A stretch of DNA of 42,986 bases from an uncultured Actinomycetes bacterium (lineage in GTDB: Bacteria > Actinomycetota > Actinomycetes > Actinomycetales > Microbacteriaceae), in assembly GCA_903920435.1 (NCBI GenBank), contig CAIXMB010000115.1:1-42986 (forward strand). Reading direction: 5' to 3'. Position 1 is the first letter of the stretch; each line of letters begins with the position of its first letter. Positions 23,684-31,700 of the stretch are shown piece by piece. The translations under genes were made by a program, and so were the position numbers. The notes beneath the pieces are model-generated. The model ran no database searches. It saw only the letters and a list, made by a program, of their open reading frames with translations, and was not told the origin of the DNA.

Positions 23684-25005
23684 GCCGCGGCCCCGTTCGC
23701 GAAGGAGCGCGTGATGTGCGAGAGCCGCGCCCACGCCTCATCCTGCGGAGTGAGGTCGTGCATGTCCTGCTGGAGGAAGTGCTCGATCTCGGCCTGGTGG
23801 CCGACCGCGGCATCGACGAGGGGGTTCGAACCGGGCTGGTAGGCGCCGACGTCGAGCAGGTCCTGCGCGCTCATGCGCGCGGCCAGCACCTTCTTGAGGG
23901 ATGCCGCGACCGCCCGGTTCTCGGAGCTGGAGACCCGCGACGCCACCCGCGACACCGACGCGAGCACGTCGATGGCCGGGAAGTGACCGGCGAGCGCGAG
24001 CTTGCGGTCGAGCACGATGTGGCCGTCGAGGATCGAGCGCACGGCGTCGGCGATCGGCTCGTTGTGGTCGTCGCCCTCGACGAGCACCGTGTACATGCCG
24101 GTGATCGAGCCGTGCTCGGCGGTGCCCGCGCGCTCCAGCAGGCGGCCGAGGAGGCCGAACACCGACGGCGGGTAGCCGCGCGTGGCCGGGGGCTCGCCGA
24201 CGGAGAGCCCGATCTCGCGCTGCGCGAAGGCCACGCGGGTGAGGGAGTCCATCATGAGCATGACGTGCGAGCCGTGGTCGCGGAACGACTCGGCGATGCG
24301 CGTCGCGGTGAACGCCGCGCGCACGCGCAGCAGTGCGGGGGCGTCGGCGGTGGAGACCACGACGACGGAGCGCGCCAGCCCCTCCTCCCCGAGGTCGTCC
24401 TCGAGGAACTCGCGGACTTCGCGGCCGCGCTCACCGACGAGGGCGATGACGCTGAGTTCGGCATCGGAGCCGCGCGCGATCATCGACATGAGCGACGACT
24501 TGCCCACGCCGGAGCCCGCGAACAGGCCCATGCGCTGGCCGCGCCCGACGGTCGCCAGGGTGTCGAGGGCACGGACGCCGAGCGAGAGCGGGGTGTCGAT
24601 GCGCGCGCGGTCGAGCGCGGGCGGCACGTCGTTGTCCACGGGCACCCACGCGTCGGCCACGAGCGGACCCTTGCCGTCGATGGGGCGGCCCATTCCGTCG
24701 AGCACGCGGCCGAGCAGTCCGCGACCGGTCGGGACGAGCATCCGGGTGCGGCGCGTGCGCACGGGGGTGCCCGACGCGAGGTTCTCGACCGGGTCGAGCA
24801 GCATGGCGGTGAGCACGCCCGTCGCCACCGCGACCACCTCGGCGCGCGCGGTCTCGCCGATCACGACCACGTCGCCGATGCTCGCCTCGAGGCCGCGGAT
24901 GTCGATGCGCAGACCGGCCACCGACGTCACGGAGCCGATGCGCTCGGGCCGCGCGGCCTCGAGCATGGCGTCGAGGCGGCCGGGGCGGAAGATCGTGGCG
25001 GTCAC
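23680..25005 (-). CDS. fliI: Flagellar export ATPase FliI
   Basis: 441-residue F1-beta-like ATPase of the export apparatus. Walker A is GSGVGKS at 164-170 within RMGLFAGSGVGKSSL. Walker B region is VMLMMDSLTRVAFAQREIG, followed by the family signature PPATRGYPPSVF. GERGREVREF provides the catalytic glutamate region. GTG start at 25005 overlaps the fliH stop. Length and motifs are normal. Confidence 0.97.
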   Translation of the reverse strand: MTATIFRPGRLDAMLEAARPERIGSVTSVAGLRIDIRGLEASIGDVVVIGETARAEVVAVATGVLTAMLLDPVENLASGTPVRTRRTRMLVPTGRGLLGRVLDGMGRPIDGKGPLVADAWVPVDNDVPPALDRARIDTPLSLGVRALDTLATVGRGQRMGLFAGSGVGKSSLMSMIARGSDAELSVIALVGERGREVREFLEDDLGEEGLARSVVVVSTADAPALLRVRAAFTATRIAESFRDHGSHVMLMMDSLTRVAFAQREIGLSVGEPPATRGYPPSVFGLLGRLLERAGTAEHGSITGMYTVLVEGDDHNEPIADAVRSILDGHIVLDRKLALAGHFPAIDVLASVSRVASRVSSSENRAVAASLKKVLAARMSAQDLLDVGAYQPGSNPLVDAAVGHQAEIEHFLQQDMHDLTPQDEAWARLSHITRSFANGAAA

Positions 25006-25598
25006 GCTGCGCCCTCCGCCAGGGCGGTGCGTGCGCGCTCCAGCGCGGCGGAGACGCGTGCGTCGAGCGAGCCGTGCGCGAGGTCGACGACGGCATCGCC
25101 GCGCTCGAGCGAGTAGTCGGGCACGAGCTCGAGAGTGGGTGGCGGCGTGCTGCCGGCGATGATGACCGCGATGTCCTGCGGGTTGAGTCGCACCGTGCTC
25201 CCGGCGGGCACCGGCTCGAGGGAGGCCCGCTCGAGCGCCGCGCGCGCCGACCCCTCCCCCGTGGCGAGCTCGCGGCCGACGATGGTCTCGGCGAGCTCGA
25301 GGGCGGCCGCCGCGATCGACGCGTCGACGGAGAGCAGCGCGGGGATCTGCCGCGCTCGGAACTCGGCGGCGGCGCGCTCGAGGCCGTCGAGTGCGGCCTG
25401 GATCTCGGCGTTGGCCGCCTCGCGCAGGCGCGCCGACTCCGTGCGCAGTGTCTCGCGCAGCGCGGCGATCTCGGCATCCGCCTTCTTGCGGCCCGCTGCG
25501 TAACCGGCGGCGTGCCCGCGGATGCTGTCCCGCTCGTCGGTCTGCTGGCCGGGCAGGGCGGGGAAGCTCAGGGGCGAGAAGGCGGGCTCAGGCGACAT
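25002..25598 (-). CDS. fliH: Flagellar export regulator FliH
   Basis: 198-residue stalk protein that binds FliI and links it to the C-ring. An N-terminal region is followed by a charged helical section (about 30-85, with GYAAGRKKADAEI spacing of small residues) and a C-terminal alpha/beta domain (VRLNPQDIAVII, then GDAVVDLAHGSLDARV) typical of FliH/V-ATPase E. ATG at 25598, overlapping fliG by 11 bases. Confidence 0.88.
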   Translation of the reverse strand: MSPEPAFSPLSFPALPGQQTDERDSIRGHAAGYAAGRKKADAEIAALRETLRTESARLREAANAEIQAALDGLERAAAEFRARQIPALLSVDASIAAAALELAETIVGRELATGEGSARAALERASLEPVPAGSTVRLNPQDIAVIIAGSTPPPTLELVPDYSLERGDAVVDLAHGSLDARVSAALERARTALAEGAA

Positions 25599-26616
25599 CG
25601 GCGTCCTCGTCCTCCGCCGACTCCCCGTCGCCCTCCTCCTTGATGGCGATGGCGCCCGACGACTCGAGCTCCCTCATGGCCTTGACGATCTCGGCGCGGG
25701 CCTCGATGACCGCGGTCTTGCGCACCTTGGTGAGCAGCGTGATCTCGTCGTCGAGCAGTTCGCGGTTGCGCTCCGACATGTTGGCGCGCACCAGCTCCGC
25801 GATCGCCTCGTCAGCGCCGTGCAGGGCCGTCGCGAGCGCCGTGGCGTCGAGGCCCCGGATGATCTGCTGCACATCCCGGTCCTCGAACTTCACGAGGTCG
25901 CCGAAGTTGAGCATGCGCGAGCGCATCTCCTCCGCCAGCGCCGGGTCGCGCCGCTCGATCTCCTCGAGCAGCTCGTACTCGGCCGCGACATCCGAGCGCT
26001 TGACGATGTCGACGAGGGGCTGCACACCGCCCGTCACCTCCGTCGAGTCCGCGGGTGCGACGGCCGACCGGATGCGCTGGCGCAGCGTCTCGGCGACGAT
26101 CTCGACGATCTCGGGGTTCGGGGTGCCCATGGTCGCGAGCGCCTGCGCGATGTCGGCCCGGATGCTCGTGCTGAAGGTCCCGAGCACATGGGAGGCGACC
26201 TCCGGCCTCAGGTGGGCGAGCACGAGCGCGATCGTGCCGGGGGCTTCCCCATCGAGGACACGGGAGACGTGCGAGGGGTCGACGCTGTCCATGAACTCGA
26301 AGGAGTGGCCCCCGGCCGAGGAGACGGCGCGGTCGATGAGGCCCGCCGCACGCTCCTCTCCGAACGCTGACTCGAGCAGGAGGGCCGCCGCGTCGCGGCC
26401 GCCCCGGGTATCCGCACGCCCGCTTCGGGTACGGGCGTGGAATTCTGTGATCGCCGCTTCGGCGTGGCCGTCTTCGACCTTGCGCAGCCGGATGATCTCG
26501 GCGGCGATCTCCTCGGCCTCGGCCTCGGAGAACTGGCGCATGACCTGCGCGGCGTGGCCGGGCGACATCTGCATGATGACGAGCGCCGCCGTCTCCATGC
26601 CGGTCATGGTGCTCAC
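25588..26616 (-). CDS. fliG: Flagellar motor switch protein FliG
   Basis: 342-residue rotor protein that meets MotA. N-, middle and C-domains are all present: N-terminal METAALVIMQMSP, the middle domain APGTIALVLAHLRPEVASHVL (the EHPQ motif reads GEAP here), and the C-terminal torque helix FGDLVKFEDRDVQQIIRGLD with the charged residues that contact the stator. An acidic tail ends the protein. GTG start at 26616, overlapping the fliF stop; a later in-frame ATG (fourth codon) is possible. Confidence 0.96.
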   Translation of the reverse strand: MSTMTGMETAALVIMQMSPGHAAQVMRQFSEAEAEEIAAEIIRLRKVEDGHAEAAITEFHARTRSGRADTRGGRDAAALLLESAFGEERAAGLIDRAVSSAGGHSFEFMDSVDPSHVSRVLDGEAPGTIALVLAHLRPEVASHVLGTFSTSIRADIAQALATMGTPNPEIVEIVAETLRQRIRSAVAPADSTEVTGGVQPLVDIVKRSDVAAEYELLEEIERRDPALAEEMRSRMLNFGDLVKFEDRDVQQIIRGLDATALATALHGADEAIAELVRANMSERNRELLDDEITLLTKVRKTAVIEARAEIVKAMRELESSGAIAIKEEGDGESAEDEDADVA

Positions 26617-28259
26617 GCACGGCTCCTGTCATCCATGAGCGTGCGCAGGTGCTCGGCCATGCGCTCGGGGCTCGCGGCGGCGAGGCTGTCGAGCTCCTGG
26701 CGCATGCGCTCCACGCCGGGCTCGTCGAGGTCGGGGCCGAAGTTCGCGAAGGCCGACGGGCCGGCGACGAGGGGCTGCGCGGGCGGGAGCACGCCAGACC
26801 CGGCGGCCGCGGAATCGAGCGCCTGCGCCTGTGCTGCTTCGAGCGGGTCGCGCACCTGGGTCATCTCGCCGAGGTCCGTCTCGCCCTGCTTCTCGCGGCG
26901 CTTGGCGCTGCGGCGCAGGCCGCTCATGATGATGACGAGCACGATGATGACGCCGACGACGGGCACCGCCGTCGTGATGATCTGGGTGATGCTGCTCTGC
27001 AGCTCCGACGCGCGGGCCTCGTCGAGGGCCGTCGCTGCCGTGCCGCTGTCGACCTTCGCGAAGGCCACGAGCTCTACCTTGACCGAGTCGCCGCGGTCCT
27101 CGTCGATGCCCGCCGCGGCCGCGACGAGTCCCTCGAGCGTGGCTGCGGACATGCCCGCCGCGGCCTCCTTGTCGACGGCCACCGAGATGGTCTGGCGCTC
27201 GATCTGGCCCGCCGGGATCTGCGTGGTCTCGGTGACCTTGTTGATGGCGTTGGTCTTCGTCGAGCTCTCGGACGTGTAGCCGTTGCCGGTGGTCGTGCCG
27301 GTCGTGTCCGTGGGCACGGCGATGCTGTCGGCGCCGAGCACGCCGGTCTGGTTGGCGGCGGCGTCACCCGAGTACGTCTGGGTCGAGGTGTCCTCGGTGA
27401 GGGCCGGGTCGCCCTCGGGGGTCGTGAAGGTCTCCTCGACGCGCTGCCCGGAGTTGAGGCTCATGCTCGCGGCGACGGCGACCGTCGCGTTGCCGACGCC
27501 GACGACGCGATCGAGCATCGTCTGCACGGCGGAGCGCACCCTGTCCTCGTAGGTCGAGGCCTGCTGGTCGGTGTTGCCCGTCGTGCCGGTTCCGACCGCC
27601 GAGAGCACGGTGCCGTCGGCGGAGACCACGGAGACGTTCTCGGGCGTGAGCCCGTCGACCGAGGCCGCCGTGAGGTGGGTGATGGCCTGCACCTGGTCGG
27701 TCGAGAGGGTGACGCCGGACTCGGTGTCGATGAAGACCGACGCCGTCGGGTTCTGCTTCTCGGAGACGAACACCGACTTCTCGGGGATCGCGAGCTTGAC
27801 GGATGCGGTGCGCACGCCCTTGATCGACTCGATGGTCGAGGCGAGCTCGCCCTCGATCGCGCGCTTGTACGTGACGTTCTGCTGGAACTCCGACGCCGTG
27901 ACGCCCATCGCGTCGAGGAGGGCGTAACCACCGTTGTCGAGGCTGGGCAGGCCGGCAGCCGCCGCCTTCAGACGGGCCGAGTTGACCTCGGAGTCGGGCA
28001 CGAGGATCGTCTGGCCGCCGTCGGTGAGCTGGTACGAGACGCCGTCGGCGTCGAGCTGGTCGACGATGGCGCTCGCGTCGGAGCCGCTCAGGCCCGAGAA
28101 CAGCGGCGAGTACGTGGAGCGCGTGAACCAGGCGCCGAGCGCGATGGCGCCCACCACGAGCACGGCGACGCCGATGATCGCGATGGTGCGCTGGCCGACC
28201 GTGAACTCGCGCAGCGCGTGGGTGATCCGGCCGAACGCGGCGGAGACTTCCTTGGGCAT
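26613..28259 (-). CDS. fliF: Flagellar MS-ring protein FliF
   Basis: 548-residue MS-ring protein. An N-terminal membrane helix (about 25-47) leads to the YscJ/FliF ring-building domains (YSPLFSGLSGSDASAIVDQL, YALLDAMGVTASEFQQNVTY, AIPEKSVFVSEKQNPTASV). A Thr/Gly-rich loop follows, then a second membrane helix (about 420-445). The C-terminal cytoplasmic tail (PGVERMRQELDSLAAASPE) binds FliG. The ATG at 28259 shares one base with the fliE stop. Complete and of normal length. Confidence 0.97.
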   Translation of the reverse strand: MPKEVSAAFGRITHALREFTVGQRTIAIIGVAVLVVGAIALGAWFTRSTYSPLFSGLSGSDASAIVDQLDADGVSYQLTDGGQTILVPDSEVNSARLKAAAAGLPSLDNGGYALLDAMGVTASEFQQNVTYKRAIEGELASTIESIKGVRTASVKLAIPEKSVFVSEKQNPTASVFIDTESGVTLSTDQVQAITHLTAASVDGLTPENVSVVSADGTVLSAVGTGTTGNTDQQASTYEDRVRSAVQTMLDRVVGVGNATVAVAASMSLNSGQRVEETFTTPEGDPALTEDTSTQTYSGDAAANQTGVLGADSIAVPTDTTGTTTGNGYTSESSTKTNAINKVTETTQIPAGQIERQTISVAVDKEAAAGMSAATLEGLVAAAAGIDEDRGDSVKVELVAFAKVDSGTAATALDEARASELQSSITQIITTAVPVVGVIIVLVIIMSGLRRSAKRREKQGETDLGEMTQVRDPLEAAQAQALDSAAAGSGVLPPAQPLVAGPSAFANFGPDLDEPGVERMRQELDSLAAASPERMAEHLRTLMDDRSRA

Positions 28260-28564
28260 CAGGCCTGCATTCTCATGATCTCGTTGAACGCCTCGACGCC
28301 CTTGTTGCGAACGGCCGCGACGACCTCCATGGTCACCTGGGCGCGCGTGGCGGCGATGGTGGCCTGGTGGATGTCGTTGAGGTCACCGGTGACCGCCTTG
28401 ATGGCGAGCGTGTCTGAGGTGGACTGCAGCTGCTGCAGATTGTCGACCGCGCCGGCGAGGGTCGAGCCGAAGTCGGCGGCACCCGTGGTGCCCGACGTCG
28501 TCATCGTCGTGTCGAGGTAGCTCGTGGGGGCGACGGAGGCCACGGCCGAGACGGGGAGGACCAT
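28259..28564 (-). CDS. fliE: Flagellar hook-basal body adapter FliE
   Basis: 101-residue adapter between the MS-ring and the rod. The C-terminal half has the family pattern DLNDIHQATIAATRAQVTME followed by VRNKGVEAFNEIMRMQ. The ATG at 28564 overlaps the flgC stop by one base (TAATG). The canonical flgB-flgC-fliE-fliF order supports the call. Confidence 0.94.
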   Translation of the reverse strand: MVLPVSAVASVAPTSYLDTTMTTSGTTGAADFGSTLAGAVDNLQQLQSTSDTLAIKAVTGDLNDIHQATIAATRAQVTMEVVAAVRNKGVEAFNEIMRMQA

Positions 28565-28956
28565 TAGCTTCTGCCGATCTGGATAGCTGCTTCGTAGGTG
28601 GTCTTCGCGCGGTCGACCACGGCGGCGTTCGCCTCGTAGCCGCGCTGCGCCATGATCAGCTGGCTCATCTGCTGGCCGAGGTCGATGTCGGGGTAGCGCA
28701 CGTAGCCCTTGTCGTCGGCGAGGGGGTGGTCGGGCTCGTAGACCATGCGGCCCTCGGCGCTGCCGTACGCGCCACCCTTGACGTAGACGCCGGTCGTGCC
28801 CTCGCCGGCCTCGGCGATGACGTAGTGGGCGCGGAACGCCTCGTCCGAACTCGCGCGCACGGTGTTGATGTTCGCGATGTTGTCGGAGACGGCGTCGAGC
28901 CACTTGCGGTGCACGGTGAGCGCGGTGCCAGCGATGGCGATGGCATCGGTGCTCAT
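28564..28956 (-). CDS. flgC: Proximal rod protein FlgC
   Basis: 130-residue rod subunit. The N-terminal motif WLDAVSDNIANINT and the C-terminal GQQMSQLIMAQRGYEANAAV are the rod-protein signatures; the short middle (YVKGGAYGSAEGRMVYEPDHPLA) matches FlgC. The ATG at 28956 follows flgB by 16 bases. Confidence 0.96.
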   Translation of the reverse strand: MSTDAIAIAGTALTVHRKWLDAVSDNIANINTVRASSDEAFRAHYVIAEAGEGTTGVYVKGGAYGSAEGRMVYEPDHPLADDKGYVRYPDIDLGQQMSQLIMAQRGYEANAAVVDRAKTTYEAAIQIGRS

Positions 28957-28972
28957 GAGTTACCTCCGGACA

Positions 28973-29314
28973 TCAGTTGCCTCCCAGCGCTGCACGCACG
29001 TAGTTGAACTGGGCGCTCGTCGCGTTGGACGCGAACTGGAAGCGCAGCACGGTGTCGATGTTCGAGAGAGTCTCGGTGTCGAGGTTGACGTTGTTGCCGT
29101 CGGTGCGCGTGGGGTCGAGAGACGCCTTGGTCGTGGGGGCGACGACGCCGCTGCCCTCGGCGACCGACTTGGCGAGGGCCTCCTCGAAGGAGACGCGCTG
29201 GGCCTGGTAGCCCGGGGTATTCACGTTCGCGATGTTGTTCGCGATCGCACGCTGGCGCGCCGAGAGACCATCCAGTGCACTGGAGAGTGCGTTGAAGGTG
29301 ACCGAATCGAACAC
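28973..29314 (-). CDS. flgB: Proximal rod protein FlgB
   Basis: 113-residue rod subunit and first gene of the basal-body operon. Residues 10-40 carry the rod motif (SARQRAIANNIANVNTPGYQ) and FEEALAK follows. The GTG at 29314 begins the family sequence MFDSV. A sigma-28-like promoter 80-107 bases upstream (29394-29421) predicts a leader of about 70 bases. No strong Shine-Dalgarno sequence is seen. Confidence 0.95.
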   Translation of the reverse strand: MFDSVTFNALSSALDGLSARQRAIANNIANVNTPGYQAQRVSFEEALAKSVAEGSGVVAPTTKASLDPTRTDGNNVNLDTETLSNIDTVLRFQFASNATSAQFNYVRAALGGN

Positions 29315-29393
29315 GGCATCCGTTCCAGGGTGAAAGGAAAAGACGGCCGATCCGTGGCCATGAAATAGTTGAGCTATCCGTGCTCTGTTGTAC

Positions 29394-29421
29394 CTATCGG
29401 CGCTTCCGGCAGGCGCGTTAG
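29394..29421 (-). promoter_or_regulatory. Sigma-28-like promoter of flgB operon (CTAA-N16-GCCGATAG)
   Basis: On the minus strand CTAA (29421-29418), 16 bases, GCCGATAG (29401-29394), the closest match in the window to the textbook GCCGATAA -10 of sigma-28 promoters. It lies in the only gap between the fliC-side genes and flgB. Confidence 0.85.
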
Positions 29422-29452
29422 CAGTTTGTGCAAAAACGCTTCGGGTTGAGCT

Positions 29453-29770
29453 TTAACCTTCGACGTCGAGGTAGGCCGACTGATGGCCGCGCACGGGCTC
29501 GGCTGCCCGGACGGCAGCCAAGTGCTCGCCCGTCTTGCGGCGCGCCTCGTCGAGGGCCTCGATGGCGATGCGCTGCTGGTCGATGAGATCCCGCACCGTG
29601 TGTGCGTACTCGTCGGGCAGCGGCCCGACGATGGTGGGCGGCGACCAGTCGGCCGACGCGATGCGACCGCCGTCTTCGAGCACCTCGCCCGACTTCAGAC
29701 GCGCGAGATCGCCTTCCAGCTCACCCAGGATCATGCGCCACGAGGCGTTGATCTCCTCGCGATCAGGCAA
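29453..29770 (-). CDS. Small helical protein in FliT position
   Basis: About 105 residues, predicted mainly helical and acidic, with no motif I can assign. It directly follows fliS, where many flagellar clusters encode FliT-like chaperones, and it ends just before the flgB promoter. No ATG is available near the start. TTG at 29770 has GGAG nine bases upstream and is my choice; TTG at 29776 is the alternative. Both overlap the fliS stop at 29763. A chaperone or regulator for late export substrates is inferred from position only. Confidence 0.65.
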   Translation of the reverse strand: MPDREEINASWRMILGELEGDLARLKSGEVLEDGGRIASADWSPPTIVGPLPDEYAHTVRDLIDQQRIAIEALDEARRKTGEHLAAVRAAEPVRGHQSAYLDVEG

Positions 29771-30203
29771 AGCCAAGGTCTCCGGTGCCGGTACCCGCGT
29801 GCTGGGCGATGGACTGCTGAGCGACGATCGCGGCGGCCTCGTGCCAGGTCTGGCGCAGCGGCTCCATGATCGCGATGACCTCCCGCGTGCGCTCGATGGA
29901 GTGCTCGACGTTGGCGCTCACGAGCTTCGTCGAGGAGAACAGGTAGATCGCGAGCAGGTTCTGCCCGCCGTCCCAGCGCTCGACGTCGAGCGTGCCCGCG
30001 AGCTCGGCCACGATGTCCTGCGCGTGGATGAGGTAGCCGGATGCCCGGTTCCAGTCCTGCTCGGACTGCGCGGCCTCTGCGCGCTGCAGATCGAGCATGA
30101 GCCTGTCGAACAGCATGGTGAGCAGCCGGCCGGGCGACGCGGAGAGGATCGCGTCCTGGTTGTACTGCGCCCGTGCGAGGCGCGGATCCTGGGTCATGGT
30201 CAT
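29763..30203 (-). CDS. fliS: Flagellin chaperone FliS
   Basis: 146-residue helical chaperone that binds the flagellin C-terminus before export. Family features: ARAQYNQDAILSASPGRLLTMLFDRLMLDL at the N-terminal half and NLLAIYLFSSTKLVSANVEH in the helical bundle. The ATG at 30203 overlaps the fliD stop; a second ATG two codons later is also possible. In CsrA-FliW systems FliS helps keep flagellin available for FliW. Confidence 0.95.
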   Translation of the reverse strand: MTMTQDPRLARAQYNQDAILSASPGRLLTMLFDRLMLDLQRAEAAQSEQDWNRASGYLIHAQDIVAELAGTLDVERWDGGQNLLAIYLFSSTKLVSANVEHSIERTREVIAIMEPLRQTWHEAAAIVAQQSIAQHAGTGTGDLGFA

Positions 30204-31585
30204 GAGCTGGTCCCCGATGAGAGTGCAGCGAGCTGTGATGTCAGCCAGCTTGATTGGGCTTGGAGATTGCTGAGCGAGACCTCGAGGGCCGAGTAGGTGC
30301 GCTCGAGGCCCGCGCGCTGCGAGGCGAGGCGCACATCCCAGCTGTCGATCTGGTCGCCGAGCGACTTGAGCGACGACTGCTGGCCCGTGATCACCTGCGT
30401 GAGCGAGCCCGTGTACTGGTTCGACGCGGCGTCGGCCGCCGTCGCGACGCGATCGGAGATGGTCTGCAGCATGGCCTGAGTGCCCGCGGGGTCGTCGGCG
30501 AGCGCGGCCTGGAACTTGGCGGAGTCGTACGTGATGCCGCCGTCCTTCGTGATCGAGATGCCGATCGCGGAGGGCGACTTGCCGTTCACCGGGGCGGTGG
30601 CGGCGGTCATGATCTGCGCGTTCACGTCGCGCACCGACGAGTTGCCGGTGAAGACTCCCGCCGACGTGGTGGCCTTGCCCGAGGCATCCGTGCCCTGGGT
30701 CACCGTGGACTTGCTCGCGATGAAGTTGAAGACGGAGGTGAGGTTGCCCACGAGGTTCTCGGCGAGCTTGCCGACGGCCGCGGTGTCTTTGGCGATCGTG
30801 ATCGAGACGGGCGACGCCTCGACCTTCGAGACGGTGACGTTGACGCCCGGCAGGAGGTCGGTGAAGGTGTTCGTCTTCGAGGTGATGACCTGCTCGGCGG
30901 CGGTTCCGGCCCACAGCGTCACGGACGCGTCGCTCGCGGCCTGCACCGTCGCGGCGCCGGTCGCGGTGAGGAGGTTCGTGGCGGTGCCCGCGGTGACCTC
31001 CGCCGCGCTGCCGCGGAAGACCTGGAAGGCACCGTCGGCACCCGTCGCCGCGGAGCTGAGCTGGAGGCGGTACTGCGGGTCTGCGCCGCTCGTGCCCGCG
31101 GCGACCCTGGTGGCCTTGACCCCGGCGGACGAGGCGTTGATGGCATCCGCGATGTCGGACATCGCCGTCGAGGCTGCGGTGATCTCGACCTTGGTGCCGT
31201 CGGCCTTGACGACGGTGAACGTCGCGGGGCTGTCGGGCCACGCGGTCATGGCCGCAGTGACCGAGACCTGCGTCTTCGCCGTGGACGTGACGCTCAGGTC
31301 GAGCTGGCCGGGAGCGGCGCCGTTACCGGCGGTGACGGTCACGCTCGTGGCGCTCGAGGTGGTGGAGAAGAGATTGGTCGCGGTCGGGAGGGCCGTGGCC
31401 TTGGCGAACGACGCGAGCGAGGCGACCGACGTGTTGAGGCTCTGGAAGGCGCTCACGAGGGTCTGGGTGGTGGTGACCTTGGCTTTGAGCAGCGTCTGCG
31501 GCTGCGACTCCACGGTCATCAGCTGGTTGATGAGGTCGGTGGTGTTCAGGCCGCTGACGAGGCCGTCAATAGCAAGTGAACCCAT
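30200..31585 (-). CDS. fliD: Filament cap protein FliD (HAP2)
   Basis: 461-residue filament cap. The N-terminal FliD domain opens AIDGLVSGLNTTDLINQLMTVE, and the C-terminal domain has the coiled-coil pattern ISDRVATAADAASNQYTGSL and SLKSLGDQIDSWDVRLASQR before LERTYSALE. The Ala/Thr-rich middle is variable. ATG at 31585 with GAGGAGAGGA upstream. It follows fliC after a hairpin and probably depends partly on read-through from the fliC promoter. Confidence 0.95.
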   Translation of the reverse strand: MGSLAIDGLVSGLNTTDLINQLMTVESQPQTLLKAKVTTTQTLVSAFQSLNTSVASLASFAKATALPTATNLFSTTSSATSVTVTAGNGAAPGQLDLSVTSTAKTQVSVTAAMTAWPDSPATFTVVKADGTKVEITAASTAMSDIADAINASSAGVKATRVAAGTSGADPQYRLQLSSAATGADGAFQVFRGSAAEVTAGTATNLLTATGAATVQAASDASVTLWAGTAAEQVITSKTNTFTDLLPGVNVTVSKVEASPVSITIAKDTAAVGKLAENLVGNLTSVFNFIASKSTVTQGTDASGKATTSAGVFTGNSSVRDVNAQIMTAATAPVNGKSPSAIGISITKDGGITYDSAKFQAALADDPAGTQAMLQTISDRVATAADAASNQYTGSLTQVITGQQSSLKSLGDQIDSWDVRLASQRAGLERTYSALEVSLSNLQAQSSWLTSQLAALSSGTSS

Positions 31586-31625
31586 GGTGTCCTCTCCTCA
31601 TCGGGTAGCCACCCACCGGGGTGAC

Positions 31626-31651
31626 GGGGCAGGACCCGAAGGCCCTCCCCC
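31626..31651 (-). terminator. Stem-loop with UUCG tetraloop after fliC
   Basis: On the minus-strand RNA, GGGGGAGGGCC and GGTCCTGCCCC flank the loop UUCG. Six pairs close the tetraloop (one is G-U), then one mismatch and four more G/C pairs. A C(UUCG)G loop is unusually stable. It lies 50 bases past the fliC stop and 41 bases before fliD, fitting a terminator or 3' stabiliser that makes flagellin mRNA more abundant than fliD. Confidence 0.6.
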
Positions 31652-31700
31652 GCCACCACCGGAGGATGTGCGTTAGTTCAGTTCAGTTGTGCGACTGGGA

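Noticed and set aside
31673-31676. CTAA upstream of fliD as a sixth sigma-28-like promoter
   Set aside because: The bases 16 positions downstream read GTGGCGGG, without CCGA.
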